This document shows positions 36,139-44,471 of a stretch of DNA of 64,000 nucleotides, in pieces (position 1 is the stretch's first letter; every line of letters starts with the position of its first letter). The notes beneath the pieces are model-generated. The model was not told where the DNA came from and searched no databases. It saw only the letters and a list, made by a program, of their open reading frames with translations. The translations under genes and the position numbers were made by a program. This stretch comes from Chloroflexaceae bacterium (GTDB lineage: Bacteria; Chloroflexota; Chloroflexia; Chloroflexales; Chloroflexaceae): NCBI GenBank assembly GCA_012032475.1, contig JAAUSY010000001.1, positions 1 to 64,000 on the forward strand, read 5' to 3'.

Positions 36139-36425
36139 CCTTCCTCCAAGGATGACTGATTGACCGTGACCAGGCTGCCCCCGCTCCATGCTGTGCGCCC
36201 GTAGCCCTGTTCGCGCCCATAGCGCACCTGACCGCTAGAAAAGGTGCGCTTGATGAACGATTCACCCAACGATTCGTCTATCCCCGAATACCCGTTGCTG
36301 TCCTGCCACTCGACCCGGCCACCGGGCAATCTGCGCCGCCACTCGAACGTCCCATCGCTGTAGCTCCTTCGGACACTCCCATCCGGCTGAAGCTCATCCT
36401 GGTAGGTTATGGTGGTGATCTGCAT
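36129..36425 (-). CDS. Small hypothetical protein, beta-rich, first gene of antiporter unit
   Basis: A 98-residue protein with AAAGGATCAGGAG before ATG 36425. The sequence alternates charged and aromatic residues (MQITTITYQDELQPDGSVRR, then DGTFEWRRRLPGGRVEWQDS), suggesting beta-hairpins of repeated D/N-G-turn type. No cysteines or membrane segment and no recognised family. It leads, through a small overlapping gene, into the Kef-type antiporter, and the three could be one operon. Confidence 0.6.
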   Translation of the reverse strand: MQITTITYQDELQPDGSVRRSYSDGTFEWRRRLPGGRVEWQDSNGYSGIDESLGESFIKRTFSSGQVRYGREQGYGRTAWSGGSLVTVNQSSLEEGWV

Positions 36426-36669
36426 CTCCTGATCCTTTCATTCCCTTTCGTCCCATGCCATTGCCATTACTATGGTGCTCAACTCCTGCCGACTGCGGGT
36501 CCTTTTTCATTCTTCATTATAAGATTGCCGGGGGGGGTTGGCAACTGGTTGGAAGAAATCGAACCCGGTGGTACAATCAAAGAGGTGAAGCGGTTTCCCT
36601 GCTGGAGTTGGGCCACTGGCGGATTGAATTGCATTGAGTTGATATGGACAGAAAAACAGTTTTCTACCC

Positions 36670-37467
36670 ATGGGCACGGTAGTGCTCCGTTGCTACGCCG
36701 AGTTGAATGATTTTCTGCCTCGGACGCAGCGGAACACCACCATTGCGGTGTCGTGCGCCGGGCACGAGACGGTCAAGAACCTGGTCGAGTCGCTCGGCGT
36801 CCCGCACCCGGAAATTGCGGCCCTCCTGGCAAATGGCGAGCCGGTCGGTTTTGGCTATCTCGTGCGTCCAGGAGATCGGGTTGAGGTCTACCCTGTCTCG
36901 ACGGTTCCCGACACCCCGCTCTTTCCGCTCCGTCCTCCGCTGACGACCTTTCGGTTCATTCTCGATGCTCACCTGGGGCGACTGGCAGCCTATCTGCGGA
37001 TGCTCGGCTTCGACACGCTCTATCGCAATGACTATGATGACCCGGAACTGGCCCGCCTGGCCCACGATGAGCAGCGCATTTTGCTGACCCGCGATGTTGG
37101 CTTGCTCAAGCGCAGCCTGGTCACCCACGGCTACTTTGTGCGCACGACGGTGCCCGTTCAGCAAATTGGCGAGATTGTTCAGCGGTTCAATCTGCGCAGT
37201 CTGGTGACGTCGTTCCAGCGGTGCATTCGCTGCAATGGCCTGACGCGCCCGGTCGAAAAGGCTGCCATTGCCCACCTGCTGGCGGCAAAGACACGCCAGT
37301 ATTTTGACCGCTTCTGGCAGTGTCAGGAATGCGGTCAGATCTACTGGCGCGGCTCCCACTACGCCCGGATGCAACAACTGACGGAGCAGGTTTTGTGTCA
37401 GACAGACGAGATAAGCCCGTCCTTACCCGTGACGAGTGATGAGCGGCGAGAGATGTGTGATGCGTGA
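36670..37467 (+). CDS. Mut7-C RNase-domain protein with N-terminal ubiquitin-like domain
   Basis: A 265-residue protein. Residues ~1-90 look like the beta-grasp domain that often precedes Mut7-C (VVLRCYAELNDFLPRTQR, and GYLVRPGDRVEVYPV at its end). Residues ~95-235 hold the Mut7-C domain, a PIN-like nuclease: FILDAHLGRLAAYLRMLGFDT, ILLTRDVGLLKR and the Cys pairs CIRCNG and CQECGQIYW of a zinc ribbon. Such proteins are presumed RNases with unknown targets. The stop codon overlaps the start of the following membrane protein, so the two are likely translated together. Confidence 0.88.
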   Translation: MGTVVLRCYAELNDFLPRTQRNTTIAVSCAGHETVKNLVESLGVPHPEIAALLANGEPVGFGYLVRPGDRVEVYPVSTVPDTPLFPLRPPLTTFRFILDAHLGRLAAYLRMLGFDTLYRNDYDDPELARLAHDEQRILLTRDVGLLKRSLVTHGYFVRTTVPVQQIGEIVQRFNLRSLVTSFQRCIRCNGLTRPVEKAAIAHLLAAKTRQYFDRFWQCQECGQIYWRGSHYARMQQLTEQVLCQTDEISPSLPVTSDERREMCDA

Positions 37468-39676
37468 CGACCGGCCGCGGGGGTCAGGCCTCCCCGGAAC
37501 CTGCCTCCCCATACCCCTGCCTACCATATCCGTACCCATGGGGTTGTGGCTGCTCCTGGTGGCTCTGGCGCTGCTGTTCGCGGGTACGTTCCCTCTGCGC
37601 TACGCGCTTGATATCGGTGTGGCCGAGGGTTATGGGAGCGATGTGCCCTTTGTACAGGGCTTCCACGCTGCTGAGCAGAATGAACACGGCTCCTACCGCT
37701 GGACGAACGATGGGGCGACCGTTTTTTTGCCGGGCATCGGGCAGCGACCGCTGCTGCTCCGGATGCGCTTCCTGCCGCTCGATGCCCGCGTTGCTTCCAG
37801 CGGCCCGCGGAGCTTTGCCGTTCGGGTGGGGGGTGAGCCGCTGGCGGTGCTGCCAGTCCGCCGCGAGGGTGCCCGATACCACCTGCTCGTGCCGGCCCGT
37901 CTGCTCAGGGGGGGCACGCTGACCCTGGCCTTTCATACGGAGACGTTCACCATGCCTGACGACCCGCGACGGCTCGGCTCTCCCCTGGCTCACTTCGCGA
38001 TTGAGTCGCTATCACTCGACTGGCGATGGTCCTCGCTTTTCGTCCCGCCCGAATGGGGCGCGGTGGGGGGGTGGGTGCTGGCGGTGCTGCTCTTCCGGCT
38101 GGTGCTGGTCGTTGCTCTGGTTGGAGGCATTGGAGGCATTGGAAGAAGAGGCCCCGGCCAGTCACCCCGGGTCCGGGTGGGGGAAGCGCTCTGGCGGGTG
38201 GTTCTGTGCCACCGCGCCGACTGGCTCACGGTGGGGGGGGGCATCGCTGGTGGTGCTGGCGGCGCTGCTCGACCCGCCCCGACTCGCCCTGGGAGCAGTG
38301 CCCGCGCTCATCACGCTGGCATGGTGCGGGTTGCTGGTTGCGCTGCTTCGCCCGGTGCTGGCTGCCCTGGCAAGATGCCTGTCCCTCCCCATCGCTCCCC
38401 GGACAATGAACTGGTTGCTCCTGCTCATCGTCGCTGCCTTTGGCCTGCGCTATGGCGGTCGCATCTATCCCCAGTCTATGCCCGGCGATATCCTCTTCCA
38501 TACGCACCGGTTCGTTGAGGCCATTGGGCAGGGACATATCCTGCTCAAGGCTCCACACCGCGGGGCGACCTTCCCCTACCCACCCGGTGCCTACCTGGTG
38601 GCGGCTCCGCTCGCCCTGCTCATCCCCGAACCGCCCCGCTTCTTTGAGTTCGGGGCAGCCCTGGTGGATGGCCTGAGCGCGGCCCTGGTTGCCGCCATCG
38701 TTGTCGCGGTCGGGGCATCGGGGTGTTCTCAGGACCGTTCCCAGTACCGTTCCCGGAACCGTCCCCAGACGACGGCGCTGCTTGCGGCAGCCATCTACGT
38801 CTTTGCGCCGGCGGGGTTGATGGCAACCTGGTGGTCCTTCGATACGCATATCTGGACCCAGTTTGTGGCGCTGCTGCTCGTCGCGGCGCTCGTGGTGCTG
38901 CTGGCTCCCGCGGGGCAGTGGCGGTGGTGGCCCGGTAGCGGGGTGGTCGCGCTCTTCACCTCCCTGGTGCTCCTGGGGCATTCCGGGTTCTTCGTCAATA
39001 CGGTGCTCCTGGGGGGATGGCTCCTGCCCGCGCTCTGGTTGGCAGCGTGGCGCGGGGTGGCCTGGGCCCGCTCGGCCTGCTGGCCGCTGACGCTGACCTT
39101 TGGGGCAACCCTGCTCGGAACGTTCCTCTGTTTCTCCAGCGCCTACCTGCCAATGATGATGGAACAGGCCCACACGGTGGTTACAGAGGGTCTCCCGGAA
39201 ATGACCCGACAGGCTCCCGTCCCGCACGAAGTGCTCTGGCACACCCTGTGGCACGATGGGGTGGTCCGCCACTTCGGGGGCTTTCCCCTGCTTCTGGTAC
39301 CGTCAGGTTGGTGGGCGCTTCTGGAAGGCCGAGGGCACCAGTCGCCAGGAACCCGATCCCGACCGGTCCGCCGTTCGCCAGCGAGGGCGGGGGTGGGGGC
39401 GCTGGTGCTGGCGGCCCTGATGGTGGGAACGCTCCTGGTCAGTGGTTTTTTGCGGTGCTCCCCTTTGTGACGCGCTCAAGCCAGAGCACCCGATGGCTGA
39501 TGTTTTCGGCCTGGGCGGTGGCGGTGGGCGCGGCGTTCGCTGCCCGGCTGCTCTGGCGCTCCGGGCGGGCCGGACAGGTGGCGCTAGCGGCGATGGGTGG
39601 GTCGGTCCTGTGGACGACCGCCACCTGCTGGCTTGGTCCGCTGGCGTGGCGCATTCGCCCCCCGGAACCTTTCTAA
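37460..39676 (+). CDS. Large polytopic membrane protein, GT-C-like, frame broken twice
   Basis: About 738 residues after two repairs. TM helix near residue 22, then a beta-rich extracytoplasmic domain (FFLPGIGQRPLLLRMRF, AFHTETFTMPDD) to ~190, then ten or more membrane helices. A loop motif SMPGDILFHTHRFVEAIGQGH followed by YPPGAYLVAAPLAL recalls the catalytic Asp/His loop of GT-C glycosyltransferases. First break: G9 run at ~38233-38241, where eight Gs join TVGGASLVVLAALLD. Second: T6 run at ~39445-39450, where seven Ts join SGFFAVLPFVTRSSQ. Start ATG 37460 overlaps the Mut7-C stop. Substrate and donor are unknown. The stop precedes plsX by ~180 bp. Confidence 0.7.
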
Positions 39677-39707
39677 ATCCTGCGACGGAAAAAGGGGGAA
39701 GATCGTG

Positions 39708-39713
39708 TATAAT
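39708..39713 (+). promoter_or_regulatory. Probable -10 element upstream of plsX
   Basis: A perfect TATAAT at 39708-39713 in the gap before plsX; no good -35 at 17 bp. Transcription would start near 39720, leaving a leader of about 140 nt that includes a G-rich stretch at 39752-39757. Confidence 0.4.
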
Positions 39714-39858
39714 GCCCGCATACCTGGAAAGAACGCCGCAGGGTTTTTCCGGGGGGTCCTGATTTCTCAGTGTCGAATAGAAGTCTGGGGGGAGGAGATA
39801 GCACGGTTCGGTGCATCCCCCTGAACGGGCAATACGGTACTCTAGGTAAGGAACATTT

Positions 39859-41058
39859 ATGCGAATCGTTCTGGACGCGATGGGCGGCGACCACGCCCCC
39901 CACGAAACGGTCAAAGGGGCCGTGATGGCTGCTCAGACGTGTGGCTGTACCGTCGTCCTGGTCGGGCCAGGCGAAAAAATACGGGCCGAGCTGGCGCACC
40001 ACAAGACCGATGGCCTGGACCTACCGGTGGTGGATACTCCGGAGGTGATTGGAATGGACGAACAGGCGGCTCAGGCCGTTCGGCGCAAGCCCAATTCGTC
40101 CCATGTGGTCGGGATGCGGATGGTCCGCGATGGACACGCCGAGGCTTTTGTTTCGGCGGGACACAGCGGCGCTTCGATGGCGGCGGCGTTGTTTGTGCTC
40201 GGACGGCTGCCGGGCATTGACCGGCCAGCGCTGGCGGGCTTTCTTCCCACGGTGAACCGGCCCGTGCTGGTGCTCGACATTGGCGCAACGACCGACTGCA
40301 AGCCCGAATACCTGGTCCAGTTTGCCAGAATGGGCAGCGTCTATGCCGAACGCGTGCTGGGGATACGCAACCCGCGGGTGGCGCTCCTGGCGAATGGCGA
40401 GGAGAAGAGCAAGGGGGACCGGCTGGTGCAGGAGGCGCACCAACTCTTGCTCAGGAGCAACCTGAACTTCGTGGGCAACGCCGAACCCAAACACCTGCTG
40501 CTGCATAGCACCTGCGATGTGCTGGTCGCCGATGGCTTTGTGGGCAATGTCGTGCTCAAGATGGGCGAAGCGGTGGTGGCCTTTGCCAAGACGAAAATCA
40601 AGGATGGGATGAAGCGCAACCTGCTGCCGCGCCTGGCTCTGGGGGTGCTCCCGGCCCTGGCGCTGATGCTGGCCCCCGGAACCGGGCGCTGGCGCATTCC
40701 GGCCAGCGCGGTTCTGGGGAGTGCTGGCCTCATCGGGGCAGGGTTGTATCCGCTGGTGCAACTCAAGCGCGAAACCGACTACCGCGTCTATGGCGGGGCC
40801 CCGCTCCTGGGGGTCCGGGGAGTCACCATCATTGCCCATGGCTCATCCGACGCGGTCGCAGTGATGAACGCCATCCGTGCGGCCAGTGAGGCCGTCGAAA
40901 AACGGACCATCCGGGGGATGATGGAGGCCGTCGAAGCCAGCAATGGCGGCGAAGCGTCGCTGGGACGCATCAGCAGGGACCGGGGAGAAAGAGAGCGCAG
41001 CGAAAGGGAACCGGTTGAGTCCAGCAATGGGGGGGTATCGCTGGAGCAGACGGTCTGA
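39859..41058 (+). CDS. plsX: Phosphate acyltransferase PlsX, with hydrophobic insertion
   Basis: A 399-residue enzyme that converts acyl-ACP to acyl-phosphate for membrane lipid synthesis. Family landmarks: MRIVLDAMGGDHAPHETVKG, SAGHSGASMAAALFVLGRLPGIDRPAL, LANGEEKSKGD and YGGAPLLGVRG. The segment from ~residue 252 to 305, between the conserved KDGMKRNLLPRL and YGGAPLLG, is an apparent insertion with two hydrophobic stretches (ALGVLPALALMLAPG and VLGSAGLIGAGLYPLVQL). In known PlsX this site forms the membrane-contacting helical tip. The C-terminal ~45 residues are a Glu/Arg-rich tail containing two VE(A/S)SNGG units. ATG 39859 follows AAGGAAC. Confidence 0.92.
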   Translation: MRIVLDAMGGDHAPHETVKGAVMAAQTCGCTVVLVGPGEKIRAELAHHKTDGLDLPVVDTPEVIGMDEQAAQAVRRKPNSSHVVGMRMVRDGHAEAFVSAGHSGASMAAALFVLGRLPGIDRPALAGFLPTVNRPVLVLDIGATTDCKPEYLVQFARMGSVYAERVLGIRNPRVALLANGEEKSKGDRLVQEAHQLLLRSNLNFVGNAEPKHLLLHSTCDVLVADGFVGNVVLKMGEAVVAFAKTKIKDGMKRNLLPRLALGVLPALALMLAPGTGRWRIPASAVLGSAGLIGAGLYPLVQLKRETDYRVYGGAPLLGVRGVTIIAHGSSDAVAVMNAIRAASEAVEKRTIRGMMEAVEASNGGEASLGRISRDRGERERSEREPVESSNGGVSLEQTV

Positions 41059-41150
41059 CCTCATGGCGCGCAGGGTGCGTAGGACGCGTAGGGCGCGTGG
41101 GTCTGGTCTGCTGCCAGCCCGGAAGGTTGGGAAGGGGGGGAACGTTCCCC

Positions 41151-41179
41151 TTGACAACCAGGAACGCCTGTACTAAAAT
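41151..41179 (+). promoter_or_regulatory. Sigma-70-type promoter of ssb
   Basis: TTGACA at 41151-41156, 17-bp spacer, TAAAAT at 41174-41179 (5 of 6). Transcription would start at ~41186, 15 nt before the ssb ATG. An AGAGAGGATG site lies between. Confidence 0.7.
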
Positions 41180-41200
41180 TCCCAGAGAGGATGAAAAACT

Positions 41201-41701
41201 ATGGCAGGATTAAACAAAATACAGATCATTGGCAACCTGGGGCGCGACCCGGAAATGCGGTTTACGCCCCAGGGCACCGCAGTCACCACCTTCAGCGTGG
41301 CCGTGAGCCGCAGGTGGGCCGACCGCAGCGGGGGAGAACGCGAAGAGACGGAGTGGTTTCGGGTTGAGGCCTGGGACAAACTGGCTGATATCTGCAACCG
41401 CTACCTCACCAAAGGAAAGCAGGTCTATATCGAGGGCCGCCTCCGAGTGCGCAAATATACCGACCGCGATGGTATCGAGCGCACCGCCGTTGAGGTGATC
41501 GCCAACCATATGCTGATGCTCGGCAGCAAAGGCGACACCCCCTCCTACCATGACCACGACGCACCCGATGGTGACTACGAAGAGGCGGATGCTTCTTCGC
41601 CGCCGCGCAGTTCGGCTTCGTCGCGCCCGTCTTCGCCGCCGGCCCGCAACCAACCGCAGCCGGTGGGAGATGACATCAGCGACGACGACATCCCGTTCTG
41701 A
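41201..41701 (+). CDS. ssb: Single-stranded DNA-binding protein
   Basis: A 166-residue SSB. The OB fold spans ~residues 3-105 (MAGLNKIQIIGNLGRDPEMRFTPQGTAVTTFSVAVSR, EWFRVEAWDKLADICNRYLTKGKQVYIEGRL). A Ser/Pro/Arg-rich disordered tail leads to the conserved acidic tip DDDIPF that recruits replication and repair partners. It functions as a tetramer on single-stranded DNA at the fork. A good promoter precedes it. The stop is followed at once by a decayed GGDEF fragment in the same frame. Confidence 0.96.
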   Translation: MAGLNKIQIIGNLGRDPEMRFTPQGTAVTTFSVAVSRRWADRSGGEREETEWFRVEAWDKLADICNRYLTKGKQVYIEGRLRVRKYTDRDGIERTAVEVIANHMLMLGSKGDTPSYHDHDAPDGDYEEADASSPPRSSASSRPSSPPARNQPQPVGDDISDDDIPF

Positions 41702-41901
41702 TTTTCCTCGGCCACGCGCCATTGGGAAACCGTCCTGGCACGGGTGCTGGATGGCAAGAGCTATAGTCTGGCGTGGCGGCCTTCCCACACCACGGCGACA
41801 CCGCCGATGGGGTGATCAAGGTGGCCGACCAGTCGCTCTACCAGACTAGGAAAGACGGGCGGGACCGCGTATACCAACGAAGTCCTTCAGCAGCGTGGTA
41901 G
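41702..41901 (+). pseudogene. Remnant of a GGDEF-domain protein (C-terminal ~65 codons)
   Basis: Downstream of ssb the sequence still encodes the end of a diguanylate cyclase domain: ETVLARVLDGKSYSL, a one-base shift near 41769, then GVAAFPHHGDTADGVIKVADQSLYQTRKDGRDRVYQ, stopping at 41899-41901. ADQxLYxxRxxGRxRV is the diagnostic last helix of GGDEF. The catalytic GG(D/E)EF loop and all upstream parts are missing, so it cannot be active. It is a fossil of a lost gene, or a fragment left by recombination, between ssb and the GH57 gene. Confidence 0.72.
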
Positions 41902-44367
41902 CTAGCTCTCGGCCACCCGAAAGCCCAGTTTCTGGCCCAGCAGGAGGAAGTGGTGGACCCACCCCTGCGCGGTTTCGTCGCCCTGATGCGCCCGCTCGTC
42001 AAACGATGGATAGACCGACTGCTGCATCTCATAGTAGACGTTCTGGATATCCCAGAAGTCCACTTCGAATGGGAGCGACTGCGCCAGTTCGACCACGATA
42101 ACCAACCGCTTGAGCAAGGGTAGATCGGTGGGGTTGTGGAGCATGCGTTGTTCCATCCACTCCAGCGTCTCCTTCAAGGTGTGCGCCAGTTCGGTGGTAT
42201 CCAGTTCGATGTGCCCGCGCCGGACCTCCTCCAGGATGGTGTGGATGCGCTCGACCTCAATATCCTCGTGCTCGAACGCCCGCCGCAGGTCCATATTCAG
42301 CACAAAGTCGGCCGCCGTCCGAAAGCTCTGGGGGAGCGGGATGCGCAGGTCAGCCAGAAACCGCATCAGCGGGGCGTTGTTCTCGTAGACCTGGCGGTAG
42401 GCAGCCTCGGCGCTCTCCAACGATGCCCCCAGGATACGGCGCAGAATCTTGCGCTGCTCGTCGCGGAAGAGCGTTCGCAACGAGTAGGTGAGTTCCAGGA
42501 AATGTTTGTCCAGCAGGCGGATGACTTCGGGGAGGTCGGCCCGCCAGAATGCTTCCGTCACCTCGCGGACCATCTCCTGGTATTCGGCCTCGCGATATTG
42601 GCGCACCCCGCCAGTCAGGTTATGGTCGCCAAAGTGCAGCACCCCGTAGCTCAATTCGATGGCATCCCACGTAATATTCGAAGACACCCTGGCCCACCCC
42701 GCGGTGAGCTTCACTTTGCCGGCCTCAATCATCCGGCTGTCCCGACATTCGACCGTATAGCAATAGATTGCCATGCCCGGCTGGTCATCGTCTTGTGCTT
42801 GTGGGTAGGATTCGAAGAACGAACTGACGGCATAGTGCGCGAGCACCTTCTTGAGGTCAACCATGGCCGGCTTGACAAATAGCTCGTAGATGTGTGCCCC
42901 GTCGCGGTATTCGGGGAGGTTGCTCTTGGCGAAGGCGAGCCGCTTGACAAACCCCTCCTCAAGGCTATCACGCGGGGACGGCGTCGAAAGCGCTTCCTGC
43001 GCGAGCTGGATGACCCGCCCGGCATATTGAATCACCTGCACGGTCTCAATGCCCGAAAGCTCATCGAAGAACCAGCCACAACTGGTATACATCAGCATCG
43101 CGTGGCGCTGGAGTTCCAGGAGTTTGAGTGCGGTGCTCATTTCGGCTTCGGTGAGACTGCGGGCAGCATGCTGGTGGAAGAAGTGCTCTGCCTGTTCGCG
43201 GGAGCGGTTGAGTATCACGTGAAGGTAGGCATCCCGCGCAGCCCAGGGGTCTTTCAGCAGACGCCGCGCTTCCTTCTCGTAGGGTGCGGTCAGCGTATTG
43301 CGGAGCCAGTCCAGCGCGGCCCGCAGCGGGGCGCGCCACTGCTGGTCCCATTCCGGGTGCCCCCCCGAATGACACCCGCAGTTGCTCCGCCAGCGCTCAA
43401 CCCCGTGGGGGCAGCTCCAGGAGGTGTGTTCGATAATCTCAACCTCATGCTGGGGCGGGTGCTGCTCCAGATATTCCCCGTAGACTGTCAGCCGGGCCAG
43501 GTTGTTCGAGGTGATATAGTGCAGGGCATAGGCCAGCGCCATATCGCCGTAGCGGTGGTGGTGGCCGTAGGTCTCGCCGTCAGTGGCGATATGCACCAGT
43601 TGCGGCCACGACCGCTCTTCGGAAAAGGCCCCCACCAGCCGGTTCGCCAGGTTTTCGCCCCGGCGAAGCAACCCCTCGAACGCGACCCCCTGTGAAATGG
43701 GGCCGTCGTAGAAAAAGAGGGCAATGGTTCGGCCAGAGGGCAACCGCTGGACATAGGCCATGGTCGGGTCAATCTTGCCTCCCGTCGCGTCCACCCAATC
43801 TTTCTCCCCCACGGGGCGCACGCGCTTGGCCTGGTAGGGCGAAAGGATGGTGAACGTGATGCCAAGCTCCGCCAGGATATCGAGCGTTTCCAGGTCGGCG
43901 GCGGTTTCTGCCAACCACATCCCCTCCGGGAGACGACCAAAGCGGTGGTGAAAATCGGCGATGCCCCACCGCACCTGGGTATACTTGTCGCGGCGGTTTG
44001 CCAGCGGCATAATCATGTGGTTATAGACCTGCGCCAGCGCCGAGCCATGGCCGGAGAAGAGGTGCTGGCTCTCGCGGTCGGCAGCCAGAACAGACTGATA
44101 GGCCGACGGCGCGTGGGTTTCCATCCAGGAAAGCAGCGTCGGGCCAAAGTTAAAGCTCATCCTGGCATAGTTATTCACAATCTGGGTGATGCGCCCGTCG
44201 CTTTCTAACATGCGCGACGCGCCGTTTGCCGCGTAGCATTCGTGGGTAATCCGCTCGTTCCAGTCGTGGTAGGGAAAGGCCGAATCCTGGAGTTCGATGC
44301 GTTCGAGCCAGGGGTTTTCACGCGGTGGCTGATAAAAGTGTCCGTGGATGCAGATATAGCGTTCCAT
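41902..44367 (-). CDS. GH57 glycoside hydrolase with DUF3536-type C-terminal region
   Basis: An 821-residue cytoplasmic enzyme. It opens with the GH57 motif YICIHGHFYQPPRENPWLE. Further GH57 landmarks are FSGHGSALAQVYNHMIMPL, GMWLAETAADLETL (region of the catalytic Glu), LVHIATDGETYGHHHRYGDMAL and SWSCPHGVERWRSNCGCHSGG. The last ~350 residues are the DUF3536-like helical region. GH57 enzymes cleave or rearrange alpha-1,4/1,6-glucans (amylase, amylopullulanase, branching enzyme). This subtype has no assigned activity that I know of. It is last of the glgE-glgB-methylase-GH57 unit, pointing to glycogen-type polymer metabolism. Confidence 0.9.
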   Translation of the reverse strand: MERYICIHGHFYQPPRENPWLERIELQDSAFPYHDWNERITHECYAANGASRMLESDGRITQIVNNYARMSFNFGPTLLSWMETHAPSAYQSVLAADRESQHLFSGHGSALAQVYNHMIMPLANRRDKYTQVRWGIADFHHRFGRLPEGMWLAETAADLETLDILAELGITFTILSPYQAKRVRPVGEKDWVDATGGKIDPTMAYVQRLPSGRTIALFFYDGPISQGVAFEGLLRRGENLANRLVGAFSEERSWPQLVHIATDGETYGHHHRYGDMALAYALHYITSNNLARLTVYGEYLEQHPPQHEVEIIEHTSWSCPHGVERWRSNCGCHSGGHPEWDQQWRAPLRAALDWLRNTLTAPYEKEARRLLKDPWAARDAYLHVILNRSREQAEHFFHQHAARSLTEAEMSTALKLLELQRHAMLMYTSCGWFFDELSGIETVQVIQYAGRVIQLAQEALSTPSPRDSLEEGFVKRLAFAKSNLPEYRDGAHIYELFVKPAMVDLKKVLAHYAVSSFFESYPQAQDDDQPGMAIYCYTVECRDSRMIEAGKVKLTAGWARVSSNITWDAIELSYGVLHFGDHNLTGGVRQYREAEYQEMVREVTEAFWRADLPEVIRLLDKHFLELTYSLRTLFRDEQRKILRRILGASLESAEAAYRQVYENNAPLMRFLADLRIPLPQSFRTAADFVLNMDLRRAFEHEDIEVERIHTILEEVRRGHIELDTTELAHTLKETLEWMEQRMLHNPTDLPLLKRLVIVVELAQSLPFEVDFWDIQNVYYEMQQSVYPSFDERAHQGDETAQGWVHHFLLLGQKLGFRVAES

Positions 44368-44471
44368 AGCTTCCCTATCGAGTTTTCCAAATACGGATCA
44401 ACACCTGACCCGGTTCCGAAGCGTTCGTTCTGCGGCCCCGGAACGGCTTGCCATCCCGGTGACGAGGGATA

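Noticed and set aside
38001-38235. A separate gene starting near 38001 in the GT-C-like region
   Set aside because: It overlaps the upstream coding frame and is simply the downstream frame read back past the G9 run; one gene with an indel explains it better.
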